Shown: one piece after another, positions 27,180-36,471 of the stretch
Numbering within the stretch: the stretch's first letter is position 1
How the letters are laid out: every line of letters starts with the position of its first letter
DNA from: Bacteroidota bacterium
GTDB taxonomy: Bacteria > Bacteroidota > Bacteroidia > Bacteroidales > F082
Assembly (NCBI GenBank): GCA_018816765.1
Contig: JAHIUX010000025.1
Location: forward strand, 1-60,617
Direction of reading: 5' to 3'
Length of the DNA: 60,617 nucleotides
The notes under the pieces: generated by a model
What the model was told of the DNA's origin: nothing
Databases searched by the model: none
The model's input: only the letters and a program-made list of their open reading frames with translations
Made by a program: the position numbers and the translations under genes

Positions 27180-28076
27180 TTAGGTTTTTTTAAACACATA
27201 GACCAAACTTGAATATTCTTTAGAACCAAAGGCATTCACATTTGATTTCAATCCTTGCCACAAGCCCGCAAAGAATGAAAACTTTTTTCGTTGATAGCGT
27301 GAACTCAGCATCGAAATATAAAACGCATCCCAGAAAAGCCCATGTTCCTTAACAAGATGAAATCCCTGCGTTGAGGCCAATTGACAGATCGCATTGCGGT
27401 TAAAATGATACAGGTGACGTGGCAAATCCCATCCGGCCCAAAACTCACGGTAATAAACGCAATCTGCTGATGCAGTATTGGGCAGAGCAATAACGGCGAC
27501 CCCATCATCTTTCAGCACCCGATGCAGTTCTTTCAGCTGCATCCGGCCATCTTCCACATGCTCGAGCACATGCCACATGCTAACGACATCAAAGCTTTTG
27601 TCAGGCAAAGAAACAAGTTGGTCCGGACGCAGTACTGCTTTTCCGAGGAGTCTGGAGGCATAGTCCCTGGCCTCATCATTGGGCTCAAGTCCGCTCACTT
27701 CCATGCCATTTTCCTTGCAATACGCCAGAAATTCACCGGAGCCACAACCAATATCCAGCACTTTCCCACTGCCTCTCCAGGACTTAATTATTTTAAACTT
27801 GCGGCGGATATTGAAGTAGCGCACTGTTTTGTACAAACTACTCAGCATGCTTTTCTTCTTTCCCGGATGCGAGAAATAATCGTCTGACTGATAGTATCGG
27901 CCGATGATTTGCTCTGCCGGAAAAGGATTGGTGAGGATGAGCCCGCACTGATCACACCTATCTAACGAAAAAGACTCTTTGGATAAAAAATAGTCCTTTG
28001 TCTGAAGAAAACTGCCTAGGTGCGATCCACCGCAGGCAGGACATTGATTATGAGTAATAAAACCTTGCTGTTTCAC
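27180..28076 (-). CDS. Class I SAM methyltransferase with N-terminal zinc ribbon
   Basis: 298 residues. Four cysteines form a zinc ribbon (C12, C15, C41, C44), then a hinge (PFPAEQIIGRYYQSDDYFSH), then a Rossmann methyltransferase with SAM motif VLDIGCGSGEFL (about 106-117) and WHVLEHVEDG. This architecture is common in methyltransferases near glycan or surface-polymer genes; the substrate is unknown. The only suitable start is GTG at 28076, which lies inside a parS-type palindrome (28069-28084), so protein start and partition site share bases. Upstream the frame stays open without an ATG, so a different start is possible. Confidence 0.75.
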   Translation of the reverse strand: MKQQGFITHNQCPACGGSHLGSFLQTKDYFLSKESFSLDRCDQCGLILTNPFPAEQIIGRYYQSDDYFSHPGKKKSMLSSLYKTVRYFNIRRKFKIIKSWRGSGKVLDIGCGSGEFLAYCKENGMEVSGLEPNDEARDYASRLLGKAVLRPDQLVSLPDKSFDVVSMWHVLEHVEDGRMQLKELHRVLKDDGVAVIALPNTASADCVYYREFWAGWDLPRHLYHFNRNAICQLASTQGFHLVKEHGLFWDAFYISMLSSRYQRKKFSFFAGLWQGLKSNVNAFGSKEYSSLVYVFKKT

Positions 28077-28084
28077 GTGAAACG
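28069..28084. other. parS: parS-type centromere site (15 of 16)
   Basis: TGTTTCACGTGAAACG differs only at its last base from the palindrome TGTTTCACGTGAAACA, the ParB/Spo0J binding consensus. It sits between mnmG (ends 28091) and the methyltransferase gene, covering that gene's GTG start. A second, perfect copy lies 1.9 kb away. Confidence 0.8.
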
Positions 28085-28090
28085 AGGGTG

Positions 28091-29965
28091 TTAACGCCCT
28101 AAGAAAACGGCCAATACAGAGATGTCAGAAGGCGAAACGCCGCTTATTCTTGAGGCCTGTCCAAGGGTTGAGGGTTTAAGTTTTGAGAGTTTTTCACGGG
28201 CTTCGTACGAAAGTGACTTTAGCTGGTGATAATCAAAATCGGATTTGAGTTTCACATCCTCAATCCGTTTCAATTTGTCGGCGAGTTCACTTTCCTTGTT
28301 GATATAGCCCTCGTATTTAACCTGAATTTCTACTGACTCCAGCACTTCTTCTGCCTGGGCCTCCGGAAGCCAGTCTGCAATCTCATTGCTGTTGATGGCT
28401 TCCAGCATTTCAGAAAGACCCACCTGGGGACGCAGCAACAGACTTCCCAGCTTAAGCTTCTGGTTTATTGGGGCCGTACCAGCCTTTTCCAGATAACCAT
28501 TGACTGCGTCAGGATCCACACTGGTCTTTTTCAGAAAATCGATGATCCTGTCCACAGTGTTCTTTTTTTCCTGCAGTTTTTGCAGGCGCTCATCAGAAGC
28601 CAGTCCGATTTGGTGTGCCTTCCCGGTTAACCTGAAGTCGGCATTATCCTGCCGGAGCAATATCCTGTATTCAGCCCTGCTTGTAAACATGCGGTATGGC
28701 TCATCAACTCCTTTGGTGATCAGGTCATCGATCAGCACCCCAATATATGCTTCTGACCTGCTTAACGTAAAGGGTTCTTTCTCCTGTACTTTCAACGCCG
28801 CGTTTATTCCGGCCATGAGGCCCTGGGCCGCAGCTTCTTCATAGCCGGTTGTACCGTTGATCTGGCCTGCAAAGTAGAGACCGGACACAAGGCGTGTTTC
28901 CAGGGTGTTCAACAGCTGCTCCGGAGGGAAATAATCGTATTCGATGGCATAGCCCGGCCTGAAAATCTTCGCGTTTTCGAAGCCCCTGATGCGCCTGAGT
29001 GCCTTGAACTGGACGTAATCAGGCAGTGAGGAGCTGAAGCCGTTTACATAATATTCAACGGTGTTCCAGCCTTCTGGTTCCACAAAGAGCTGGTGGGCAT
29101 CTTTGTCGGAGAAGCGATTAATTTTATCCTCAATACTTGGGCAATAGCGCGGGCCAACCCCTTCGATACGGCCGGTAAACATCGGTGACAGATGAAAACC
29201 TTCCCTGAGCACGTTGTGCACATCGAGGGAGGTATAGGTCATCCAGCAACTGCGTTGAACCGGAAGGCTGGCTTTTTGAAGAAACGAAAATGAGCGCACA
29301 TCGGCATCGCCTTTTTGCTCTTCCATTTTCGAAAAATCGATGGTGCGGCCGTCAACCCTTACCGGTGTCCCGGTTTTCATGCGGCTTGCCGCAAAACCCA
29401 GTTCGACCAACTGTTCGGTCAAACCTTTGCTTGACTTGTCGCCCATGCGACCACCGCCAAATTTCTTTTCACCAATATGGATGATGCCGTTCAGAAATGT
29501 CCCGTTGGTCAATATCACCGACCTGGCGCCGATTTCCATGCCCATTCCTGTTTTGACTCCCCTCACCTGCTTATCCCTGACAACGACTTTAGTCACCGTA
29601 TCCTGCCAAAAATCAACATTGGGTGTTTGCTCAAGCATCCTGCGCCATTCAAGCGCAAAGGCCATCCTGTCGCTCTGGGCCCTTGGGCTCCACATGGCAG
29701 GCCCCTTGCTTTTGTTCAGCATGCGAAACTGTATCATGGTTTTATCGGTGACCAGTCCCGAATACCCACCCATGGCATCAATCTCCCGCACAATTTGTCC
29801 TTTTGCAATTCCGCCCATGGCAGGATTGCACGACATCTGGGCAATGGTTTGCAAATTCATTGTGATCAGCAGCACCTTTGCCCCCATATTGGCTGCAGCG
29901 GCAGCGGCCTCCGAACCCGAGTGCCCTGCCCCAACCACAATTACATCATACGTTTCAAATATCAT
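28091..29965 (-). CDS. mnmG: tRNA uridine-5-carboxymethylaminomethyl modification enzyme MnmG
   Basis: 624 residues, the normal length. The FAD-binding GAGHSGSE (12-19) is followed by the family signature [20 protein letters not shown], then [11 protein letters not shown] and a C-terminal helical tRNA-binding domain. With MnmE it makes the cmnm5 modification at U34 of several tRNAs, using FAD and 5,10-methylene-THF. MnmE is not in the window. A perfect parS site lies 9 bases before the start and another just past the stop. In many bacteria mnmG (gidA) is near the replication origin, which agrees with these sites. Confidence 0.97.
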   Translation of the reverse strand: MIFETYDVIVVGAGHSGSEAAAAAANMGAKVLLITMNLQTIAQMSCNPAMGGIAKGQIVREIDAMGGYSGLVTDKTMIQFRMLNKSKGPAMWSPRAQSDRMAFALEWRRMLEQTPNVDFWQDTVTKVVVRDKQVRGVKTGMGMEIGARSVILTNGTFLNGIIHIGEKKFGGGRMGDKSSKGLTEQLVELGFAASRMKTGTPVRVDGRTIDFSKMEEQKGDADVRSFSFLQKASLPVQRSCWMTYTSLDVHNVLREGFHLSPMFTGRIEGVGPRYCPSIEDKINRFSDKDAHQLFVEPEGWNTVEYYVNGFSSSLPDYVQFKALRRIRGFENAKIFRPGYAIEYDYFPPEQLLNTLETRLVSGLYFAGQINGTTGYEEAAAQGLMAGINAALKVQEKEPFTLSRSEAYIGVLIDDLITKGVDEPYRMFTSRAEYRILLRQDNADFRLTGKAHQIGLASDERLQKLQEKKNTVDRIIDFLKKTSVDPDAVNGYLEKAGTAPINQKLKLGSLLLRPQVGLSEMLEAINSNEIADWLPEAQAEEVLESVEIQVKYEGYINKESELADKLKRIEDVKLKSDFDYHQLKSLSYEAREKLSKLKPSTLGQASRISGVSPSDISVLAVFLGR

Positions 29966-29973
29966 TTATTCAT

Positions 29974-29989
29974 TGTTTCACGTGAAACA
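29974..29989. other. parS: parS centromere site (perfect 16-bp palindrome)
   Basis: TGTTTCACGTGAAACA, identical to the ParB/Spo0J consensus, in the 5' region of mnmG between its start (29965) and the ybeY end (30010). Known role: ParB nucleates here and spreads to help separate replicated origins. parA and parB themselves are not in this window. Confidence 0.9.
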
Positions 29990-30009
29990 GTCCGATAATG
30001 CTCAGACTG

Positions 30010-30435
30010 CTAAGCCTTCCCGGTTCTCATGGCCAGGCACAGGTCTTCGTTTCGACGCATTTCTGCCTTTTCTTCGGCAGTTTTATCGCCAAAACCCAAC
30101 AAATGCAATACGCCATGAATAAGCACCCGTGCCAGTTCATCCTCAAATTCAATGCCAGCATTCACCGCGTTTGCTTTTACCCTGTCGAGACTTACAAATA
30201 TTTCACCCGAGATAAACCCGGGGGTTTCCTGGGTGTCAAAGGTGATGATGTCGGTGTAGTAATCGTGCGACAAAAAGCGCTTGTTGATGTCGAGCAGGTA
30301 ATCATCCGAACAAAACACAAAGCTTAGCTGCCCCACGGCCTGTCCATACAAACCGATAACCGAACCGATCCAATCCCGCGACAAATTTTCCCCAACAAGG
30401 CCAAATCCGGTTTCGAGAACACTAAACGTAATCAT
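30010..30435 (-). CDS. ybeY: Endoribonuclease / rRNA maturation factor YbeY
   Basis: 141 residues. The metal-site segment reads HGVLHLLGFGDKTAEE: the first two histidines of the usual HxxxHxxxxxH are present, and the third is an Asp or the following residue, a form I recall from other Bacteroidota YbeY proteins. Upstream, YYTDIITFD is the typical central motif. It takes part in 16S rRNA 3' processing and ribosome quality control. The start overlaps the end of the preceding GHKL-like gene by 14 bases, so translation is coupled; mnmG follows 45 bases later. Confidence 0.92.
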   Translation of the reverse strand: MITFSVLETGFGLVGENLSRDWIGSVIGLYGQAVGQLSFVFCSDDYLLDINKRFLSHDYYTDIITFDTQETPGFISGEIFVSLDRVKANAVNAGIEFEDELARVLIHGVLHLLGFGDKTAEEKAEMRRNEDLCLAMRTGKA

Positions 30436-30892
30436 TGCTTCCCCTGACCGTGCTAAGGTCCTTTTTATAATATGCCTGGAGTTGTTGTACCCTCCTTTTA
30501 GTCATGGTGCTGAAAAACCCATTCGTATTAAACAACATCGCTAAGGTATTGCCCCGCTCCAACACCTTGAGTTGGTCAGTTAGGGATTCCAATACAAAAC
30601 AAAGCTCATTAAAATGCAGCTGCTCAGATTCGGGAATATCAGCGTAACCTTCTGACTGTGTGTTATTTAATCTTGTTATGAACAAGGTGCCTTCGGGATT
30701 GAGGTCGATGTTGATGCGCAACTCATCAGCCAGTTTATGCCTGATCAGGTAGTAATCGAACACTTCGCGCAGAGCAGTAAGCATATTGGCGTAATAGGTG
30801 TTTTCGACCTGCTGGGCAGCGCAAAGCTGTTCAACAAATTCTTCTACAAGGTTGAAGTTGCGTGGGTTTACAACGATACTATCTGCTCTCAT
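30422..30892 (-). CDS. Small GHKL-like (anti-sigma ATPase fold) protein, degenerate
   Basis: 156 residues from the ATG at 30892, overlapping the DUF4175 gene end by 14 bases. A longer frame starts at 30985 but would lie deep inside that gene. The segment NMLTALREVFDYYLIRHK looks like the N-box helix of small HATPase proteins related to RsbW, but the Asn-Asn normally contacting Mg-ATP is replaced by Asp-Tyr and no G-box is clear. It probably keeps the fold without ATP hydrolysis. In related genomes a small ATP-binding protein often sits beside ybeY (recollection). Function unknown; a partner-binding or switch role is an inference. Confidence 0.5.
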   Translation of the reverse strand: MRADSIVVNPRNFNLVEEFVEQLCAAQQVENTYYANMLTALREVFDYYLIRHKLADELRINIDLNPEGTLFITRLNNTQSEGYADIPESEQLHFNELCFVLESLTDQLKVLERGNTLAMLFNTNGFFSTMTKRRVQQLQAYYKKDLSTVRGSNDYV

Positions 30893-33800
30893 ACTCCTGT
30901 TTGACTTCGTTTGTTCGCAATAAATAGGCATTAATTCTTTTCCGGTAATACGGTGTAGCGACCAGCGGAGCCAACTTAATGGCATCCTGCTGCCTTTTCA
31001 ATAATGCCTTATACTCAAAATCGCCCTCAGGGTTACTCAACCTGACATCTTTTGGCCGCGAAGACTCGCGTTTTTCCTGCAATTCACGCTCCCTTTCAGC
31101 GTTCTCGGCCTTCAACAAACGGCTTACCAGGTCCTCATTCCGCTTCACCAATTCCCTGTTAAGCTGCTTATTCACAAGGGCTTCTTCTATCTTTTCCATT
31201 TCCTCAGCCAGGTCGCGCAAGCCATCACCATTAAGTCCTTCTTTTTTAAATTGCTCCATCATCGATTGCATTTCGTTGCGCAGGGCTTCCTGCTGGGCAG
31301 CCATCCGTGCCAATTCCTCACTCATCTGACTGCTTCCCCCCTGCTCGCCCTGTCCCTGCATCTTTTCAAGACCTTCCTTGAGCTGTTTTCCCAGCGCATC
31401 CTGCATCTCTTTGAGGCTCTCCAGTCCTTCGCTTCCATTTTCTCCCTCCTTGCTGTTTCCTTCGCCCTGCATCGGATTTGGCATGCCCATGCTTTCCTGC
31501 ATCTTTTTCAGGGCCTCGGCGAGCATGAGCCCGAGGTTGTTTAACGACATCATGCTGTATTGCTGTTCGGCGGCCACATTGCTGCTTCTTCGCTCCTTCA
31601 TGCCTTCCAGGGCATTGTTTATTCTGAGGTTAATCTGGTCAATTTCATTAAACACAAAACTTTCTATCTCGGCCTGTCTTTTTCCAAGGGCAATAAGCGA
31701 ATCCTGGATAATGACAAAACTCTCCCTGAGCTGGCTTTGCGACCTGATCAGTGTGCTATAGGCCGGATCATCGCGCCTGATTACCGACAGCCTGTTCATA
31801 ATATCTTCCTGTGAAAGACTCGCACGCAGCACATTTTCAAGAATGATGCGCAGCGTGTGTGCGTCTTCTGCTTTCCGCTTCTCACCCGATTGTTCCATCA
31901 TTGCCTTCAGGTCCAAGCTGAGTTTCTTCATGTTTCCTGCAGCATTCTTCTTTTGCTCGTTCGACTTTTTTGTTGCGTTTTTTTCCAATGATTTGGCCGC
32001 ATCCTGCATTTCCTTGCTGATCTGATCTTCCTGTGCTGTGGTTTCTCCAAGTGAAAATGGGCGATCCAGCTGTTCATTGCGGCTTTTTACAGAGTCCAGG
32101 GCTTTCCTGAATTCCTGAAACTCCGTGGCTGTCATTTCCAGTTTCGGCTGTTGCTCCTCTACCGGAAGCTTATTCTCTGCTGCTGCTTCGGCCTGATTTT
32201 CAAGATCAGTGGCCATTTTATCCAGCGCATCTGTGAGTTCCGACATGTCTTTCTCGACCTGTAGTTTTTTCAAGAGTGCAAGGTTTCTGTCGAGCATCCG
32301 TTCCATCGACTCATTGTTCATCTTGATGTTTTTCATCATTTCACGCAGCTGATCTTTGTTAACATCGTCGAGCATCTTCTGCAACTGATCCATCAATGCC
32401 CTGATTTCATCGTTCATCACTTCGTCGAAAAGTTTGTTCAACTGGTCCTGCTTTTCAAGGATACGCTTGTCTGCAGCCTGATTTTCGCGGCCTATTTGCT
32501 CAAGCTGTTCATTTTTCTCCCTGAGTTGGTTCAGGTTATCCTGTATCTGTTGCTGTTTTTCGATGATCGCTTTGAGCTGGTTTTTATCGTTCCAGTCGAG
32601 TTCGGCTTTTTGGGTCATCTTCTTCAGAAACGCATCAATTTCTTCCTTTACTGCCTTTGAATCCTTAAGCAAATCCTGCACAGACTTCTCTCGCTCCACT
32701 TCTTTTTGCTTCGTAATGGAATCCATGGCAGCCTGACTCAGCACCTCATAGGTAAACACGCCTGATTTCCTGCTTTTGGCGCCTTGTACGCCATCATTGT
32801 CCCACACTTCAAAATAATAGCTTATCCGGTCGCCCGACTGCGCATTGACGCTATCGACAGAAAAGAAATAGAAAAACGTTTGTTGGATGATGTTTCGGTC
32901 AATGACGATCGGGACGACGAACACATCAGAGGCTTCACTGAGCGCGGCATTCTCAATCTGGTAGTTAAATGTCAGCTGTGTGAATCCGTAATCATCCTGG
33001 ATCATTCCTGAAAAAAATCTGTCCCTGCCTCCCCTTTCTTCAGCAGCTATATTTGCCTGAATCTGAGGATATTCGTCACTAATTGCTTCTACCTGGAAAT
33101 CCATGGCTTGCGACGTTTTCACATATTTATTCCATGGACTGACACTAAAATCGCGTGTCTGCATAATATCCATCTTCTCGATGGCAAGACCATTGCTCAC
33201 CACAAGCAGTTTTTCCGTTTCACCCTCCCCGACCAACATACTGTCTGCATTAACAGCATAAAAACTCCAGGCAATCCGACTGCCTTGGGGCACGGCAAAG
33301 CGCGCGATGTCGCGGATGGTTTCGCTGGGTTTTCGGGTATAGGCAGGAAAATCGATGCTGGCAGTATATGCACTGAGCGAGGGTTTGGGCCATACAATCA
33401 GGCGATAGCCTTTACTGGTAACGCCCCCACCAGCAAGTTTAAATTCAATATCGTGCTGCAGGTGTTTAAAATCATACTGAAATTCATTCGGAGCAAGCCG
33501 CGTCATCGGATAGCTAAACTCATCAGTGAGTATGCTGACGCCGGCCGGAAGACTTTCACCGATCACCCTGACAATGAGTTGATAATCATCCTGTTGAAGA
33601 GCACTCAATTTGGTATTAACGATAACAAATTCGAACGGTGCCGGCCTGCTGAAGGATTCGTTATACCGTACAAGCCGGCCCGATGGCTCCCGAATGAATG
33701 ATGGAAAGAGCCACAACAAACCCATCAGCAGCAAAACAGGTATCAGCCCAATGCGCAGAAACTTCAGGTTCTTTTTGAGGTCGATGGCGCTTTTGAAGGA

Positions 33801-34232
33801 TATTGGGTTAAATGCCTTGATTTTCTTTTCAATGCTTGCCTTGAGCAGTTCGCTGCCGGCAAATTGCTTCGTTTGCCCCAGGGCATGCAACTGTAAGGTA
33901 TTGAGTAGTTTGTCGCTCACTTCAGGAAAATGCGTTCCGATAATGGCGGCCGCCTGTTCATAAGTCATTGATTTACGGAAGCCAATCAGCTTGTATCCAG
34001 GGATTGTGATAAACCGCCAGAAAATGAAACAAAAAAAGGCAATGTAGCCGTAGAACAATATCAACCTGACCGTTGTTTTCAAATAGGCCAGGTACTCAAG
34101 TCCGTTGAGCAGCAAGAAGAGCAGGCTTAGCAGGAAAATGCTGTATATCAATCCCCTGATCAGCTGATTGACATAGTATTTCCTGATAAACGCTTCGATA
34201 TTCCCGACAAAACTTCTGTATCCTTCGTTCAT
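30879..34232 (-). CDS. DUF4175 large membrane coiled-coil protein
   Basis: 1117 residues from the ATG at 34232; an upstream in-frame ATG at 34310 lies ahead of the predicted -7 element (34293-34300). Two or three N-terminal TM helices (about 20-100) and another near residue 165 are followed by an Ig/beta-rich periplasmic region (to about 480). A very long Glu/Lys/Gln/Met-rich coiled coil (about 500-1050) follows, with low-complexity GEQGG and MQGEGN stretches and a basic C-terminus. This matches the Bacteroidota family DUF4175, whose biochemical role I do not know. It heads an operon with the GHKL-like gene and ybeY. Confidence 0.78.
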   Translation of the reverse strand: MNEGYRSFVGNIEAFIRKYYVNQLIRGLIYSIFLLSLLFLLLNGLEYLAYLKTTVRLILFYGYIAFFCFIFWRFITIPGYKLIGFRKSMTYEQAAAIIGTHFPEVSDKLLNTLQLHALGQTKQFAGSELLKASIEKKIKAFNPISFKSAIDLKKNLKFLRIGLIPVLLLMGLLWLFPSFIREPSGRLVRYNESFSRPAPFEFVIVNTKLSALQQDDYQLIVRVIGESLPAGVSILTDEFSYPMTRLAPNEFQYDFKHLQHDIEFKLAGGGVTSKGYRLIVWPKPSLSAYTASIDFPAYTRKPSETIRDIARFAVPQGSRIAWSFYAVNADSMLVGEGETEKLLVVSNGLAIEKMDIMQTRDFSVSPWNKYVKTSQAMDFQVEAISDEYPQIQANIAAEERGGRDRFFSGMIQDDYGFTQLTFNYQIENAALSEASDVFVVPIVIDRNIIQQTFFYFFSVDSVNAQSGDRISYYFEVWDNDGVQGAKSRKSGVFTYEVLSQAAMDSITKQKEVEREKSVQDLLKDSKAVKEEIDAFLKKMTQKAELDWNDKNQLKAIIEKQQQIQDNLNQLREKNEQLEQIGRENQAADKRILEKQDQLNKLFDEVMNDEIRALMDQLQKMLDDVNKDQLREMMKNIKMNNESMERMLDRNLALLKKLQVEKDMSELTDALDKMATDLENQAEAAAENKLPVEEQQPKLEMTATEFQEFRKALDSVKSRNEQLDRPFSLGETTAQEDQISKEMQDAAKSLEKNATKKSNEQKKNAAGNMKKLSLDLKAMMEQSGEKRKAEDAHTLRIILENVLRASLSQEDIMNRLSVIRRDDPAYSTLIRSQSQLRESFVIIQDSLIALGKRQAEIESFVFNEIDQINLRINNALEGMKERRSSNVAAEQQYSMMSLNNLGLMLAEALKKMQESMGMPNPMQGEGNSKEGENGSEGLESLKEMQDALGKQLKEGLEKMQGQGEQGGSSQMSEELARMAAQQEALRNEMQSMMEQFKKEGLNGDGLRDLAEEMEKIEEALVNKQLNRELVKRNEDLVSRLLKAENAERERELQEKRESSRPKDVRLSNPEGDFEYKALLKRQQDAIKLAPLVATPYYRKRINAYLLRTNEVKQEYESR

Positions 34233-34292
34233 TATCAGCGAATAAGCCCTTTTGTTAAACAAACGGTCATCAATTATTATTATTTTAGCGCA

Positions 34293-34300
34293 CAAATATA
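34293..34300 (-). promoter_or_regulatory. -7 element of the DUF4175 gene
   Basis: TATATTTG on the minus strand, an exact match. Transcription would begin near 34286, which selects ATG 34232 over the ORF's first ATG at 34310. Confidence 0.5.
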
Positions 34301-34344
34301 CGGCAAGCATCTATACCCGGATTTTAACCCTCAACTGAATCGCC

Positions 34345-36324
34345 ATGAAAAACCCTTTTCGCCTGACAATCCTGCTCTGGATTTCGCTCTTCACCTTAAG
34401 CCAGGCTTCCCTGGCACAGGATAATGACCGCTATTGCAGGCAGTATCCTGAATTTGCCGACATTGCATCATCATTCGCTTATCGAAACGATTGGCAGAGT
34501 GATTTGGTTCACAATTATGATGTAAAATTCTACTGGCTCGACCTGAATGTTACCAGCGCCAGTGTCGATGTCAGCGGGAAAGTAACCATCCATGCAGATG
34601 TTGTTGCCGATAACTTCACTGTATTTGCCTTTGAACTTGTCCCGGACCTGACCATTACCAGCGTTACCTTCAACGGGCAGGTGTTTACCTCATGGGACCG
34701 CGATGGCGACAATGTGTTGCTCACCGTTCCTGAGCTGAACACTGGCGACACCTTTATTGCTGAGATCGTTTATGGGGGCACCCCTCCTTCCGGTGGTTTC
34801 TTTGCCGGAATTACCAACGATTACACTGCCAACTGGGACAAGCACATGACCTGGACGCTTTCGGAGCCTTTCAATGCCAAACAATGGTGGCCGTGCAAGC
34901 AGGTGCTAACCGATAAGGCCGATTCGGTCTGGGTTTTTCTCACCACTGCCGCCACCAATATGGCCGGCTCACAAGGTCTGTTAACCAATACAGTTGATGT
35001 GGGAAATGGCATGGTTCGCTACGAATGGAAATCAAAAATCCCCATCGATTATTACCTGATTTCGTTTTCGGTGTCGGACTACCAGGAATACAACATCTGG
35101 GCAAAACCAGCTGCCCTGAACGGAGACTCCATCCTTGTACAGAATTACCTGTTCAACAGCCCGGGTTATCTGCAACAATACCAGAACGATATCAATCAGA
35201 CCGTACCCATGATCGAGCTCTACAGCGAGTTATTCACCCTGTATCCCTTCCCCGATGAAAAATACGGACATTGTATTACCACACTTGGCGGGGGTATGGA
35301 GCACCAAACCATGACTACCATGGGTGGGTGGTCGTTCAACCTGGTAGCCCACGAATTGGGGCATATGTGGTTTGGCGACAATGTTACCTGCGCCACCTGG
35401 AGCGATATCTGGGTGAATGAAGGCTTTGCCACCTATACCAATTACCTCGCACAGGAAAAGCTGCGCGGATGGGCTGCCGGTCAAAGTTTTATGGTGAACA
35501 CACAAACAAACGTGATGTCAGCACCAAATGGAAGTGTGTATGTTCCAGAATCAGAAGCCACGCCGGATAATGTATGGCGAATTTTCAACGGCCGCTTATC
35601 CTACGACAAAGGAGCCGCCATCATTCATTTGCTCCGCCATGAAATCAACGATGATACCGTATTTTTTGATGTATTGCAGACCTATCAAGACACCTACGGG
35701 GATTCAACAGCTACAGGCGACGATTTCAGGGCCATTGCTGAGTCAGTTACCGGCATGGATCTAGGCTATTTCTTTGACCAGTGGTATTATGGCGAAGGCT
35801 ACCCCATCTACAACATCGTTTGGTATATGAATGGCGGGGATCTGGTGATCATTAATTCGCAATCAACCTCCACTTCCATCACCCCATTATTTAAAACCAC
35901 ACTCGATTTCCTGCTTACATACACCGACAGTACGAAAGACACCATCCGCGTTTTTCAGGATGCCAACCTCAACACCTTTACAATTCCGGTTGCTAAGGTT
36001 GTGGAAAGCATCGCTGTGGACCCGGCCAACTGGACTTTTGAAAAAGTTAACAGCATTGTTGTTGGTGTTCAGGACATTGAAAATCCAAATTACTTCTCGG
36101 TCAGCCCCAACCCTGCCACAAATAATGCCCGCGTAGCCTTGCTGAACAAAGACAACACTACCCACCTGGTGCAGCTCATTGCCCCATCGGGAAAAGTCGT
36201 TTTGGAACAAATGACAAGCGGTGCTGTCAGCGACCTCAGCCTGAGCGGAATACCATCCGGACTGTATTTTGTAAGGCTTAGTAATGGCGCTCAACAATTC
36301 ATGCAAAAGTTGGTGAAACTCTAG
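34345..36324 (+). CDS. M1-family metallopeptidase (aminopeptidase-N-like), T9SS cargo
   Basis: 659 residues. Signal peptide 1-24 (ending SLAQD). An N-terminal beta domain, then a thermolysin-like catalytic domain: GGGMEHQT corresponds to the GAMEN exopeptidase motif, HELGH (H336, E337, H340) with E359 in WVNEGFA binds zinc. The C-terminus is a T9SS sorting domain (SVSPNPATNNARVALLNKD to LVKL) that replaces the usual helical domain of large aminopeptidases. It cleaves N-terminal residues from peptides outside the cell. The start is the first ATG before the signal peptide; a near-consensus TATTTTAG lies at 34281. A strong terminator follows at 36358. Confidence 0.88.
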   Translation: MKNPFRLTILLWISLFTLSQASLAQDNDRYCRQYPEFADIASSFAYRNDWQSDLVHNYDVKFYWLDLNVTSASVDVSGKVTIHADVVADNFTVFAFELVPDLTITSVTFNGQVFTSWDRDGDNVLLTVPELNTGDTFIAEIVYGGTPPSGGFFAGITNDYTANWDKHMTWTLSEPFNAKQWWPCKQVLTDKADSVWVFLTTAATNMAGSQGLLTNTVDVGNGMVRYEWKSKIPIDYYLISFSVSDYQEYNIWAKPAALNGDSILVQNYLFNSPGYLQQYQNDINQTVPMIELYSELFTLYPFPDEKYGHCITTLGGGMEHQTMTTMGGWSFNLVAHELGHMWFGDNVTCATWSDIWVNEGFATYTNYLAQEKLRGWAAGQSFMVNTQTNVMSAPNGSVYVPESEATPDNVWRIFNGRLSYDKGAAIIHLLRHEINDDTVFFDVLQTYQDTYGDSTATGDDFRAIAESVTGMDLGYFFDQWYYGEGYPIYNIVWYMNGGDLVIINSQSTSTSITPLFKTTLDFLLTYTDSTKDTIRVFQDANLNTFTIPVAKVVESIAVDPANWTFEKVNSIVVGVQDIENPNYFSVSPNPATNNARVALLNKDNTTHLVQLIAPSGKVVLEQMTSGAVSDLSLSGIPSGLYFVRLSNGAQQFMQKLVKL

Positions 36325-36357
36325 CTACTTCATAAACCATTTCTGAGATAAGACCTT

Positions 36358-36392
36358 AAGCGCCTGAAACAAGCATGCTTCAGGCGCTTTTC
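36358..36392 (+). terminator. Strong intrinsic terminator after the M1 peptidase
   Basis: AAGCGCCTGAA, ten-base loop, TTCAGGCGCTT, then TTC: an 11-bp perfect stem with flanking A and T tracts. Confidence 0.8.
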
Positions 36393-36444
36393 ATTTACGG
36401 TGATCCACAAACAAAGCCAGCGCCTCAACCCTTGGGGATTTGCC

Positions 36445-36452
36445 TATCTTTG
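36445..36452 (+). promoter_or_regulatory. -7 element of gltX
   Basis: TATCTTTG followed by C, an exact match, 20 bases before the ATG at 36472. It lies inside the longer open frame beginning at 36400 and so rules that start out. Confidence 0.6.
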
Positions 36453-36471
36453 CACAAAATTCCGAGACCCA

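Noticed and set aside
28069-29989. The two matching palindromes as ends of a mobile element around mnmG
   Set aside because: The sequence is the known ParB site, mnmG is a core gene, and no transposase or target duplication is visible.
36400-36471. Upstream start for gltX
   Set aside because: The extra 24 residues do not match the family, and a -7 promoter box lies within them.
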